51,893 nucleotides of DNA from a virus. Both the position numbers and the translations under genes were made by a program. The DNA lies in IMG/VR virus record IMGVR_UViG_3300050019_000211, positions 1 through 51,893 of that record; one strand, written 5' to 3'. Of this stretch, positions 1 through 7,696 are shown piece by piece. Within the stretch, counting starts at the first letter, position 1; every line of letters begins with the position of its first letter. The notes under the pieces are model-generated. The model saw only the letters and a list, made by a program, of their open reading frames with translations. It ran no database searches and was not told where the DNA came from.

Positions 1-613
1 TGGTTGGCTTTTGCGTCGGGTGCAGCCCACATTGGCTTGAGTGTTTTGCGAACGTCTGGATGCTCTTTGGGAATTTCATGCCGGATAGGTCATCGGCCAC
101 GCGGTTGATTGTTCCGCGTGTCTCGGCTGTGTTTGTCGCCGACCTTCCTTGAGCGTGATTTTTAGCACCCGGCACTTTTTGCGGATTGTAGGTTGTCTGA
201 CCTTCACCGAAAACCAGCACCGATTCATGGCACTTGAGCGGTTGCTTATTTGCGATGGCGAAGTTCGCGGCGTTCACCTTATCCCAAATCCATTCGCACC
301 GAAACCAGAGCGGGTTGCTCATCACGAGCGCGGACGTGAACGGCTGGCTTGCCGTCAGGACGATTGCCCCATTTGGTTTGAGCAGCCGCTTCCATTCAGA
401 CCACAGAAGCGCGAACGGGATTACCGCGTCCCACTTGCAGGCCGTTGTCCCGTATGGCAGATCGCTAATTATAGCGTCCACCGATTGCGCGGGCATCGTC
501 GGCATTTCGATTAGGCAGTCAGCGTTCACGATCTTGGGGTCTAACAAATCGCTGGAACACAACGGCGGGATCGCCGGTGGTTCGGGCATTGTCTGTGTTG
601 TTTCGAGCGTCAT
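1..613 (-). CDS. DNA adenine/cytosine-N4 methyltransferase (3' end outside window)
   Basis: This gene starts at an ATG at 613 and reads off the left edge of the window, so only about 204 residues are visible. It carries the catalytic motif DLPYG (residues 51-55, a variant of DPPY) and HPTQKP (about 198-203), the order expected for a beta-type N6-adenine or N4-cytosine methyltransferase that transfers a methyl group from S-adenosylmethionine to DNA. The start codon lies inside attC 539-648, one base after the stop of the cytosine methyltransferase gene. It is therefore the gene of the leftmost visible integron cassette and reads against the attC polarity. The exact target base and sequence cannot be told. 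Confidence 0.85.
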   Translation of the reverse strand, partial: MTLETTQTMPEPPAIPPLCSSDLLDPKIVNADCLIEMPTMPAQSVDAIISDLPYGTTACKWDAVIPFALLWSEWKRLLKPNGAIVLTASQPFTSALVMSNPLWFRCEWIWDKVNAANFAIANKQPLKCHESVLVFGEGQTTYNPQKVPGAKNHAQGRSATNTAETRGTINRVADDLSGMKFPKSIQTFAKHSSQCGLHPTQKPT

Positions 614-648
614 ATTATTCGCCGCCGTGGTTCAGCTTGTCGTTAGCC
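539..648 (+). other. attC site L1
   Basis: This is an integron attC recombination site. The plus strand reads GTCTAAC, AAATC, GCTGGAAC, a loop, GTTCAGC, TTGTC, GTTAGCC. L'' (8 nt) pairs with L' (7 nt) except for one extra G at position 4 on the left arm, which fixes the top strand as plus. It contains the stop codon of the cytosine methyltransferase gene and the start codon of the next methyltransferase, both on the minus strand. Confidence 0.85.
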
Positions 649-1361
649 TGCTTGACCTGGGCGAGCAGGTAGCGCCCTATGTATTCGGTATATGCCGGCG
701 GAATTGCCTGACACATTTCGTCGCGGTTCATCCAGTCTATCTTCATCGCCGCCGCCGCTTCCTTGCGGTAGAGCATCCGGTGTTTTCCCGTGTGTCCACC
801 GTGCCCATACACGCCGACCGCCGGGCCGCGATGGTTGCACGCCGGTTGCGGCAGCGAAAACGATGTCTCGAAAATTCGGTGACGCCGCAGGAATCCGTGA
901 TCTACGCCGAGCCCGAACATTGACCCGCACAGCACGACGCCATTATTGCCGAACAGGTCGGAGTATTTTTGAAGCGGTGCGCCTTCGACATTCTCGATGA
1001 CATAGGGTTTTCCGAAGCGTTTGAGCAGCGCCCGCACCGGCTCAATCAGTAGCGGATATTTCTTTCCGGGATGCATCGCTTTTAGGTTTGAGTAACCCTG
1101 GCACGGCGGGCTGGCGTGGATTGCGTCAAATTCGTCCCCATGCGCTTCGAGATATTCGAGCGCGTCACCGAGGATGAAGCGGTGCGGGTTATTCGGTTGC
1201 GCTTCGATGTCCACGCCAGTCACATCGAATCCGGCCCGCCGGTATCCTTCGCCCGCGCCACCAGCACAGCAAAACAAGTCCAAAAGACGCAGGCTAACAA
1301 AACGCTGCTGCGAATGCGCGGTAACGCCTTGGGTCAATTCGGATGTCAGTTGGTCGCGCAT
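615..1361 (-). CDS. DNA cytosine-C5 methyltransferase
   Basis: This 248-residue protein has the SAM-binding motif I LDLFCCAGG (residues 27-35), the catalytic motif SPPCQGYS (Cys 87) and the ENV motif (123-125) of C5-cytosine methyltransferases. It is shorter than most family members, which suggests a small target-recognition region. Its start codon at 1361 lies inside attC 1292-1381 and its stop inside attC 539-648, so the first 20 or so residues are encoded by the attC site. It is a one-gene cassette in reverse orientation. It may protect phage DNA from host restriction. No specific partner nuclease can be assigned, though the neighbouring nuclease-like gene is a candidate. Confidence 0.9.
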   Translation of the reverse strand: MRDQLTSELTQGVTAHSQQRFVSLRLLDLFCCAGGAGEGYRRAGFDVTGVDIEAQPNNPHRFILGDALEYLEAHGDEFDAIHASPPCQGYSNLKAMHPGKKYPLLIEPVRALLKRFGKPYVIENVEGAPLQKYSDLFGNNGVVLCGSMFGLGVDHGFLRRHRIFETSFSLPQPACNHRGPAVGVYGHGGHTGKHRMLYRKEAAAAMKIDWMNRDEMCQAIPPAYTEYIGRYLLAQVKQANDKLNHGGE

Positions 1362-1381
1362 CGCAGAGCTAATCGTTCTCC
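1292..1381 (+). other. attC site L2
   Basis: The plus strand reads GGCTAAC, AAAAC, GCTGCTGC, a loop, GCAGAGC, TAATC, GTTCTCC. L'' has the extra G at position 4 relative to L', and a further stem (CTGCGA and TGCGCG with their complements) carries an extra A, as in typical attC sites. Polarity is plus. The stop of the nuclease-like gene (1369) and the start of the methyltransferase (1361) both lie within it. Confidence 0.88.
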
Positions 1382-2085
1382 ATCCTTCGCGCCTTCATGC
1401 GTTTTCTGAACGCCAGACGTTTACCATTGGAGTGGAGAGCGGAATACATATTTTGGTGCGTCCGGTAGTGGCTTGGCACATTGGCATGGATCTCTTTCCA
1501 CGTCGCCTTTTGGTGATCGGCTCTATATTCATCCACAGCGGCCTGCACCCATTGAGCAATGCCGACACCTTTCTGGCACGGCAGACCTCCGGGCGTTGTA
1601 TCGCCGGCACGTTCGTATTGTTCGAGCGCATCGAGTAAGATTTTCCGATGGTAGTTATCTGGGTTTTGTAACTGCGGTTGCACAAGTTCGGTTACGACAT
1701 TTTCTGTGACGAGCCACAGTCCGATTTTGTGTTCACGACACCATGCTAGACCTTCCTCGCGTGGTCGTGTGCCGACGATTGCCACAAGCAGGTCAGCCGA
1801 GAGATTCCACCGGATTTGATGCTTGAGTTTTTTTGTAAGTCCGGTTTTCGATTCCATCGCCAGCACTTGTCCGCTGCGTTCAGCCACGGCGTCTATCGGG
1901 CGCGACCATTGCCAAACTTCACACACCACGCGCCAGCCATCGTCGCGCAGCTTCTTTACTCCGGCGGCACAGATTGGTGCTTCACGGTGGGATGGAGAAC
2001 AAATTTCTGGACACGAATCACCGCCACGCCTCTCCGTTTCGGGAGTCACGGGCGGCATTGAGATTGTCGTGTCGGCGGATGTCAT
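1369..2085 (-). CDS. PD-(D/E)XK-like nuclease domain protein
   Basis: This 238-residue protein is not recognised as a named family. Residues 63-80 contain RPIDAVAE followed by AMESK, which fits the D...ExK core of PD-(D/E)XK nucleases (Asp65, Glu78, Lys80). The C-terminal third is rich in Lys and Arg. The ATG at 2085 is preferred over an upstream ATG at 2217 because the upstream part overlaps the preceding gene. It lies in its own cassette between attC 1292-1381 and attC 1994-2118, next to two methyltransferases, so it could be a restriction-type enzyme. That role is inference. Confidence 0.5.
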   Translation of the reverse strand: MTSADTTISMPPVTPETERRGGDSCPEICSPSHREAPICAAGVKKLRDDGWRVVCEVWQWSRPIDAVAERSGQVLAMESKTGLTKKLKHQIRWNLSADLLVAIVGTRPREEGLAWCREHKIGLWLVTENVVTELVQPQLQNPDNYHRKILLDALEQYERAGDTTPGGLPCQKGVGIAQWVQAAVDEYRADHQKATWKEIHANVPSHYRTHQNMYSALHSNGKRLAFRKRMKARRMEND

Positions 2086-2118
2086 GGTCAGCGGGGATCG
2101 GTCAGCTTTGCGTCGGCC
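1994..2118 (+). other. attC site L3 (degenerate)
   Basis: The plus strand reads GGAGAAC, AAATT, TCTGGACA, a loop, GGTCAGC, TTTGC, GTCGGCC. The L boxes pair imperfectly but keep the extra G at position 4. The inner stem (GAC, CGA, TC, CC) pairs perfectly once three extra A bases on the left arm are allowed. It sits exactly at a gene junction, like the other sites. Both outer boxes deviate from consensus, so it may no longer recombine. Confidence 0.6.
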
Positions 2119-2335
2119 TGCTTCGGTTTCTCCACGTCCTATTACATTTAGTGTTTGAGCATTTATGCGGTCCTTTATGTCCTTGTCGGTATTTGCAAGT
2201 GCAAGGCCATATGCCATGCGTGGAACCGCACGGTTTGCGGTGCTTGTTCTTTAATCCACGGGCAGGCCGGACAACCCGCCGGATCTGTCGCAGGATACGG
2301 CTTGAGGCGAGTTTGGTTGTATTGTTCGTTTTCAT
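2102..2335 (-). CDS. Small zinc-binding cassette protein
   Basis: This is a 77-residue protein of unknown role. Its middle has clustered Cys and His residues (PCTCKYRQGHKGPHKC), a likely zinc site. Its first 22 residues are encoded by attC 2266-2369 and closely resemble the N-termini of the proteins at 10434 and 12537 (KLASSRI...RRVVR), because those also start inside copies of the same attC type. It is the last gene of the left cassette group before the replication module. Confidence 0.55.
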   Translation of the reverse strand: MKTNNTTKLASSRILRQIRRVVRPARGLKNKHRKPCGSTHGIWPCTCKYRQGHKGPHKCSNTKCNRTWRNRSRPTQS

Positions 2336-2369
2336 AAAGTTCAGCGCAGGTCAGCTTGGCCAGTTGTGT
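2266..2369 (+). other. attC site L4 (degenerate copy of sites R1 and R7)
   Basis: About 80 bases here are closely similar to the attC sites at 10598 and 12749. The L boxes are intact (GCCGGATC and GGTCAGC), but the outer boxes have decayed (GCCGGAC instead of GCCTAAC; GTTGTGT). It marks the right end of the left cassette group and ties this group to the IntI-linked array. Confidence 0.65.
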
Positions 2370-2504
2370 TTTTCATTGAAAAAGGCTTGTTTTTGATGAT
2401 TTTGAAAGTAACCTTTAATTAGTTGTCGTTTTACTTATATCAAGGCAATCCAGTCAATTTCAGTCTATTTTAGTCCCGTTTTAGTCCATTGTGTGTTTGT
2501 GTCA
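2370..2504. promoter_or_regulatory. AT-rich spacer between replication module and left cassettes
   Basis: I see no gene here. On the minus strand there is a short run of 11-base units beginning GGACTAAAA, followed by AT-rich sequence with TTGATA and TAATTA spaced 16 bases apart. It could hold a terminator or a promoter for the left cassettes. No definite signal was found. Confidence 0.25.
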
Positions 2505-2939
2505 TTATGCGGCAACCAGTTCCAACTGTGCGTCTTTTGGGATTGTGGCCGGAGTTGGCATCAGTGCGCCGCCGTTCCTCGCCAGCCACGTCAACGCCAG
2601 ATCCCGCGACCGCAGCCGATATGCCGCCGTCCATCGTTTCTTGGCCCCGCCGTTATCGTTGCGCTTGCGACCTCCAAAAATCCCAAACCGATCATCGCAG
2701 AAATTCATCGGCGGCCTTTCCAAGATTGGCGACTTTCCGCGGGCCAGCCCGTTCCAGGCGTTACTCACCACGCCTTGGCGGTGGTCTGGGCCAACAATGT
2801 CCTCCGGCACGTCGCCGGGCGACACATACGGCTCGCGAAGCGCCAGCAGGACAATAAACCGCATCACGCGCACCGCGAGTTCGTGCTTGTAATGCAGCAC
2901 CGCCCGTTCGGCGTCAAAGGGTGAATCCAATGTCGTCAT
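2505..2939 (-). CDS. Hypothetical protein, end of replication operon
   Basis: This 144-residue protein has no recognised family. The N-terminal half is helical with several hydrophobic residues. The C-terminal half is basic (RKRND, KKRW, YRLRSRD) and could bind nucleic acid. It overlaps the VRR-NUC gene by the ATGA arrangement, so the two are translationally coupled. It is the last gene of the leftward replication module. Confidence 0.6.
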   Translation of the reverse strand: MTTLDSPFDAERAVLHYKHELAVRVMRFIVLLALREPYVSPGDVPEDIVGPDHRQGVVSNAWNGLARGKSPILERPPMNFCDDRFGIFGGRKRNDNGGAKKRWTAAYRLRSRDLALTWLARNGGALMPTPATIPKDAQLELVAA

Positions 2940-3316
2940 GGTTTGAATTCCAGCGCCGTCTTAATTTGGCGGGCAAATTGGGATGTTAATTCCTCGCCGG
3001 GCGTGCAATACAGGATGCGCCAGCCCAAGACGGCCGCCGCGGTGAGCTTTTCATGTTCCTGCTTGAGCTCCGCCCCGCGCGTGTGCCGCCCCCGCGTCCA
3101 GATGCCGCCCTTCACTTCCACCGCCACGCCGCCGGGGCGAACGCCTTTGTCGAATGTGATGATGACCGCCTCGCGCCCTTCGGTATCAAGGACATGAACT
3201 ATTTTGTTTGGCCAGGCATAATCGAACCGCCGATTCCTCGCGGGATGGAATCGGAACTCCGGCTGGGGTGCCGGGATGCCGAACGATTTCCAGAATGCCG
3301 CGAGCATTGTATTCAT
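2936..3316 (-). CDS. VRR-NUC-type nuclease
   Basis: This 126-residue protein contains FRFHPARNRRFDYAW followed by VAVEVKGG and GWRILYCTP. These are the D, ExK and terminal features of VRR-NUC domains, found in phage structure-specific nucleases and Holliday-junction resolvases. The start at 3316 (MNTML) is chosen because the longer frame overlaps the upstream gene. It probably processes recombination or replication intermediates of the phage. Confidence 0.8.
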   Translation of the reverse strand: MNTMLAAFWKSFGIPAPQPEFRFHPARNRRFDYAWPNKIVHVLDTEGREAVIITFDKGVRPGGVAVEVKGGIWTRGRHTRGAELKQEHEKLTAAAVLGWRILYCTPGEELTSQFARQIKTALEFKP

Positions 3317-3357
3317 CGTGCCAGGCCTGGATCGGGCACCACGGGTGATTGCGTTTC

Positions 3358-4350
3358 TCACCGGGAACCTCCCGGCTGGATTTTTGATTTTTTGGTTGTG
3401 GGAAATTCCCGAACTTGAAATTCCGGTGGCCACTCCGCCATTTTTAGCGAGGCGCGACCGGCCACCGACATCTGCTTGTGATAAACCTGGATGCCGGCGC
3501 CTTTCGCAATGGAGATGAGGCTTCGGACGTTCGTTTCGTATGCTTCCCATCCACGGCGATGTTTGCTTGAGTCGCAGCCAATAATAATCCAGTCAATATT
3601 GCTGATGCCCAGGCGGGTCGGCAGCTTTGGAAACGCCCAAAGCGGCTCACAGGAAAGTCCGCGGACGGCGGCGGGAATGTTCATCACATTAGCCACGCGC
3701 CTTTCGTCCAGCGCATTGCCCAAAACACTCGTCAAAACCCAGATGTTTTTGGGCACCCATGGATTCGGCCGGGACAGGTTGGAGTCCGTCCATTCGAAGA
3801 TCCAATCAACCAAGTTTGCGTCGGTTTTGGAATAATGCTGACAAACATGGTTAAGAGCCATGTCCATGCGCTCGTAAAACAGTTCCGGCCATTTCGTCAG
3901 GAGGATCACGTCCACGTTTGGCGCCAGCCGGATTTCATCCAGCGCCGAAACCAGAGTTCCAATTGGCCAGTCCATCCAATCTGAATTAGAATCGGCAAAG
4001 AACCGGATGCGGCGCAATTCTCCCTTGCATAGACCCCTGCCATCGGGTGCATGACAATAATCGGTTGCCATCTTTTCAATCGGCCATGGGCTATGGCATT
4101 GATCACACACGCACATCTTGTTCAACCGCCTTAAATCCGACAGCCCGGTTTTGGTGGGAACAAACAACCGGCCCGCGCCGAACGTCTCAATCTTATCGCC
4201 CACGTGGCCCGGCCAACGTCCGGCGCGCAGCACCCGCGCCGGCGTGTCGAACTTCGCGTAACAATCATCGCCAAGTTCGCAGCCCCGGCAGCCGATGCCC
4301 GGATTGCCCGTCGCATCGCACCAGCCGATGTTGTTTTTAATCTTACTCAT
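3358..4350 (-). CDS. Phage Gp37/Gp68 family (DUF5131) protein
   Basis: The N-terminus has NIGWCDATGNPGIGCRGC...CYAKF, the cysteine-rich signature of the DUF5131 (Gp37/Gp68) family common in phages and sometimes compared with radical-SAM-like enzymes. More cysteine pairs follow (CVCDQC). The 330-residue length is usual for the family. The ATG at 4350 overlaps the stop of the upstream gene by eight bases and gives the correct family N-terminus. The biochemical role of the family is not established. Confidence 0.8.
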   Translation of the reverse strand: MSKIKNNIGWCDATGNPGIGCRGCELGDDCYAKFDTPARVLRAGRWPGHVGDKIETFGAGRLFVPTKTGLSDLRRLNKMCVCDQCHSPWPIEKMATDYCHAPDGRGLCKGELRRIRFFADSNSDWMDWPIGTLVSALDEIRLAPNVDVILLTKWPELFYERMDMALNHVCQHYSKTDANLVDWIFEWTDSNLSRPNPWVPKNIWVLTSVLGNALDERRVANVMNIPAAVRGLSCEPLWAFPKLPTRLGISNIDWIIIGCDSSKHRRGWEAYETNVRSLISIAKGAGIQVYHKQMSVAGRASLKMAEWPPEFQVREFPTTKKSKIQPGGSR

Positions 4351-4717
4351 AAATATCGCGCAGGATTTCAATCAGAACGTCGCCGTGGCACGGCTCACCG
4401 GGCTTGCAAAAGCAGGCGATATGATCCGCCTTGGACAATTCCTCGATTTGCGGACGGGTCAACGGCGACCGGCGGCGCAGTTCCCGATACCATTCCGCCG
4501 CCATCGCGTTGTCCTTGATGATCGTGAACCCTGGCTGGCCGGGAGCAGTGGATTGCATCCATAGAAACCCATCCGCGGCCCGTAGTCCGCCGAATTTGAA
4601 CCACCCGCCCACCTTGAAGGGATTGCCGTATTGGGTGCCGCGCGTGATGCAGACCGTGTTGGACGGCAGCTTGGCGCCGCGCGTGCGAGCGCGCTGGATG
4701 CGGATTGGAAGTTTCAT
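4343..4717 (-). CDS. DUF4326 domain protein
   Basis: This 124-residue protein shows the DUF4326 pattern: RARTRGAKLPSNTVCITRGTQYGNPF at the start and CFCKPGEPCHGDVLIE near the end. The C-terminal Cys/His cluster may bind a metal. The family is frequent in phage and mobile-element genomes but its function is unknown. It overlaps the DUF5131 gene downstream. Confidence 0.8.
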   Translation of the reverse strand: MKLPIRIQRARTRGAKLPSNTVCITRGTQYGNPFKVGGWFKFGGLRAADGFLWMQSTAPGQPGFTIIKDNAMAAEWYRELRRRSPLTRPQIEELSKADHIACFCKPGEPCHGDVLIEILRDIYE

Positions 4718-4740
4718 ATTGTCATGCGTCAGATTGCCGC

Positions 4741-4881
4741 TCAGTCCTCATAAATTGCCTGGAGAACGGCGCCGGGATTTTCCTCGGCGAACTTTTCCCT
4801 GGCCGCCTCCTTGGTCCAATGTTCCACGGTGGTTTCCAAAATCAGCCCGTCCAACTCGTAAATGACGGTGAATGTTTTCAC
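4741..4881 (-). CDS. Small protein with GTG start
   Basis: This 46-residue acidic protein begins KTFTVIYELDG. It starts at a GTG that overlaps the stop of the upstream gene (GTGA), preceded by GGAGG at a good ribosome-binding distance. It is well formed and fills the gap between its neighbours, so I regard it as real. Its function is unknown. Confidence 0.65.
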   Translation of the reverse strand: MKTFTVIYELDGLILETTVEHWTKEAAREKFAEENPGAVLQAIYED

Positions 4882-5078
4882 GCCGGAACCTCCGGATTGG
4901 CGAGATATCGCCAGGTCGGAGGCTGATAATCCACCAAGGGCACCGCGCCACTGCTGACAAGATACTCTCGCTCAAACACCTTCCGTCTGGCGGCCATGGT
5001 TGCCTTGATTTGGTGGTCCAATAGTCCGGCAAGCGACAGTCTTGCATTCCTCGCCATTTTGCGTTCGTGCCTTGTCAT
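4878..5078 (-). CDS. Hypothetical protein
   Basis: This 66-residue protein has a strongly basic N-terminus (TRHERKMARNARL) and a central helix. It is coupled to the following small gene through a GTGA overlap. No family was recognised. Confidence 0.6.
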   Translation of the reverse strand: MTRHERKMARNARLSLAGLLDHQIKATMAARRKVFEREYLVSSGAVPLVDYQPPTWRYLANPEVPA

Positions 5079-5100
5079 AAAACATTGGCCAAGTGTGGCA

Positions 5101-5859
5101 TCATAACCCGATTTCCTGCCGAACCCATTCCCGCGCCGAGTCCCACACGGTCAGCTTTGGCTTCAGATCCACCGCCATCGTCGCCCGCAAATCCGGCCGC
5201 AAATGGCCGTCCGGGCAGTATTTTGGATTCTGCCGGAGCGCATTGATGGTGTCGGCGATGCTGATGGAAAAGTATTCCTTTATTTTTTCCGGCGGCTCGG
5301 GCGGCACATGCGCCGTTTGCTGTTCCCGCGCTTCCTTGTCAATCACGCCGGCACCCAGCAGCGCTTCCTTGTAAAACCCAGCCACATCGGAGATTAGCGT
5401 AAAGGGTTCCTGGCGACCCGCTACCCTCATGTGCCAAAGGACCTGTTCATGTGACACACGCAGTCCTTTGGGCGTAATGAACAGGTGCTTGTCCTGTTCG
5501 TATAAATCTAACGTTAGTTTTTTGCCGGGCAGCATTTCGGTGTATTCCTTGAAATAAATGCCGGCTTGGCGGGCGTGCTCCGAGCCGGTGACAAACTGCT
5601 CAGCGCCAGTCTTGATGTCGCCAGAAAATTCATCCACGTGGCCGAGCGCACTGGCGAGGTGCCCACGCGTCAGCTGCGCCCTGTCCGGGTTGGCCGCTAA
5701 AAACGCCGCCCTCGGAGTTAATGCCCCGGTCTGGGGCGGCGGTGCGGTAGACTCCTCGCCGCCGGCGACAGGTTCGGAAAGTCTCGCGTTTGCCATCCGC
5801 AATTCCTCGGAGGTCATTGGGCTTGTAACTAATGTTGTTTTGTGAGTGTGTTTGGTCAT
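5101..5859 (-). CDS. Hypothetical replication-module protein
   Basis: This is a 252-residue soluble protein. A proline/alanine-rich N-terminal stretch (about residues 30-55) is followed by a helical domain that resembles nothing I can name. It lies between the HTH protein gene (ATGA overlap) and small genes in the replication block. A role in replication or recombination is suggested only by position. Confidence 0.6.
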   Translation of the reverse strand: MTKHTHKTTLVTSPMTSEELRMANARLSEPVAGGEESTAPPPQTGALTPRAAFLAANPDRAQLTRGHLASALGHVDEFSGDIKTGAEQFVTGSEHARQAGIYFKEYTEMLPGKKLTLDLYEQDKHLFITPKGLRVSHEQVLWHMRVAGRQEPFTLISDVAGFYKEALLGAGVIDKEAREQQTAHVPPEPPEKIKEYFSISIADTINALRQNPKYCPDGHLRPDLRATMAVDLKPKLTVWDSAREWVRQEIGL

Positions 5860-6494
5860 AATTTTCCTGTTTTTAATTGTTTCATCCGGCTGTTGCGCAT
5901 GTTGGCGCAGGCAGCTTCATCCCGCTGTCCTTTACGCGGCGGCAGGCCGAAGAATTTTTGCATCTCCTTCACCTGCTTCGTCACCGCCGCCTTGGAGCAT
6001 CCAATCTGGCGCGCAAACTTCGCAGCATTTCGGTGCCCGGTGATGTCGTCCAGCAGCGGCTCATCCCAGACAGTCAGCAGCGCATACATGGCTGTGGTCG
6101 GGTTGCATTGGAACGCCTTGGATAGGATTTTAATGATGGCCGCCTGCCATCTAGGCGAGTCCAGCGACGGCGACCGGCTGTGCCCGGCCAGCATCCCGTT
6201 CTCCGCGAGTTCGTCCAGCATTTCCTCAATGATCATCCGGGCGCGCACCGCGCCGCCAACGCCACTCGGACCGGCAATGTACGGACCGAAATGCAATACC
6301 AGCCGGTCCACCTGTTCCGAGAACGCGCTGTCCCCGAGCAGCGCCGTGGCGGCCTCCATCTGCTCGTGGTGATGGCCAACGCCTGTCAGGGCCGCCGGGT
6401 GTTCGCCCGGCGGCAATTCCCGGTGCGATTCCTCCGGCTCGCAAAACGGTTCAACCGCGTAACCCATCGGATTGGTTGCTGTTTTTATGTTCAT
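5856..6494 (-). CDS. HTH protein of replication module
   Basis: This 212-residue protein has a likely C-terminal helix-turn-helix (NAAKFARQIGCSKAAVTKQV, about residues 160-179) preceding a basic tail. That pattern suggests DNA binding. It is coupled by ATGA to the downstream gene and follows the DUF1376 gene, so a part in replication start or regulation is plausible. Confidence 0.6.
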   Translation of the reverse strand: MNIKTATNPMGYAVEPFCEPEESHRELPPGEHPAALTGVGHHHEQMEAATALLGDSAFSEQVDRLVLHFGPYIAGPSGVGGAVRARMIIEEMLDELAENGMLAGHSRSPSLDSPRWQAAIIKILSKAFQCNPTTAMYALLTVWDEPLLDDITGHRNAAKFARQIGCSKAAVTKQVKEMQKFFGLPPRKGQRDEAACANMRNSRMKQLKTGKL

Positions 6495-6510
6495 ATTTTA
6501 AGTGAATGTT

Positions 6511-7473
6511 TCAGCGGTTTATTGCCGCGGTCGCGGTAAATTCAACTTTCCAGTCAATGGGTATGCCGCGCTTCATCCATTGGTTTTTTGACCAGTAACG
6601 GTGAAACGAGACCGCCACATTCATGGCTTTTTCGGGCGGGCATTTCTCCGCGGCATAAGCCTTCACCTCGGCCAGTGTTGGCCCGATGGATCCAGGGCGC
6701 CGCTCAATACCCTTTCGCCCCCGATGCGTGCCGTTTTTCCATTGGTTCTGCTCACGCGACCACCGTTTTGACACGTAGGGCAGCCATGCCACCACCACGC
6801 CTCCGCCGTCCCGGCCATCCCGACCGGACCAGTCCTCATAGACGAATTTTGAGAAATCCTCCGGGATGCCGGCGGTCATCGTCATGGCAATGGCCTGCTC
6901 CAGCGTTGGGATCTCACGAAACGGTGGTTCGGTCTGTTCCAGAGTCGCAGAAGAATCACTTTTAACAGTAATGGGGGATGAGACTGGCTTTGACTTAGAT
7001 ACTTCTTCTGACTTTGGTTCTGGTTCTGGTTCTGATTGTGTTGCCGTAACGCAAGGCGTTACGTTGGTCGTTACGTTGGTCGTTACGACTGCTTGTTGTG
7101 TTTTCCTGGTGCTTTGCCGGGCGGCCGTGGCGGCGGCGGTGCGTTCACATTGGGCGCGGTAATTGTCAACGTCCTCGGCATAAATACTCGCGGCTCGTGC
7201 CTGATGCCAGTGCCCGTCCTTGAGTTTGAAGAACAGGTTGTTGTCGAAGATCAAACCTTTTGTTCGGATCCATTCCGTCATCTCGCATTCGCAAAGTCGC
7301 CGCAGGAAATCGTCGTCATTGGGGAGTCCGGCGCAATGCGTGTGGGATCGGTAATGCCAGAGGCACGTCCAGTAAGACCATTTCACCTCGCGCGGCCACC
7401 CCTTTGTGGCCGCCTCAAAATCATTACCGTAATATCTGGCGTAAGCGTCTGGTTTGCTCGAAGTTATTGTCAT
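6511..7473 (-). CDS. DUF1376-type replication initiator
   Basis: The first 100 residues (YARYYGNDFEAATKGW, and the segment ending ARAASIYAEDV) match the DUF1376 pattern found in phage replication initiation proteins. A low-complexity linker rich in Glu, Pro, Lys and Ser (about 145-175) leads to a C-terminal domain with GIPEDF and WKNGTHRG. It lies two genes from dnaB, the usual arrangement of a helicase-loading or initiator protein with its helicase. Confidence 0.75.
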   Translation of the reverse strand: MTITSSKPDAYARYYGNDFEAATKGWPREVKWSYWTCLWHYRSHTHCAGLPNDDDFLRRLCECEMTEWIRTKGLIFDNNLFFKLKDGHWHQARAASIYAEDVDNYRAQCERTAAATAARQSTRKTQQAVVTTNVTTNVTPCVTATQSEPEPEPKSEEVSKSKPVSSPITVKSDSSATLEQTEPPFREIPTLEQAIAMTMTAGIPEDFSKFVYEDWSGRDGRDGGGVVVAWLPYVSKRWSREQNQWKNGTHRGRKGIERRPGSIGPTLAEVKAYAAEKCPPEKAMNVAVSFHRYWSKNQWMKRGIPIDWKVEFTATAAINR

Positions 7474-7492
7474 GTAAATCCTGTGTAAATCT

Positions 7493-7696
7493 TTACTCTT
7501 GTTTCAGCTTTTCAGCCTTTTTTATAAATTCATCCACCGGCGTTTCAACGTCCGAGAGCGCCGGCTTGTGGGAGTGGGTAATGGCCAGTTCATCCTCATC
7601 CAATGCAAACGGACAGTCCGCCTCGGCATGGCCCAGTTCACCGCACCGGCCGCACGTCACTAGACAATTAAAAATATTGTTGTTCCCTGTGTTCAT
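7493..7696 (-). CDS. CCHC zinc-knuckle protein
   Basis: This 67-residue protein contains CGRCGELGHAEADC, an exact CX2CX4HX4C zinc knuckle like those that bind single-stranded nucleic acid. It overlaps the end of the dnaB gene's reading frame (ATGA) and precedes the DUF1376 gene, which points to a replication-linked role. Zinc knuckles of this type are uncommon in phage replication operons. Confidence 0.7.
   Translation of the reverse strand: MNTGNNNIFNCLVTCGRCGELGHAEADCPFALDEDELAITHSHKPALSDVETPVDEFIKKAEKLKQE

Noticed and set aside
2370-2504. Origin of replication in the AT-rich spacer
   Set aside because: No iterons or DnaA boxes were recognised; only weak 11-base units are present.
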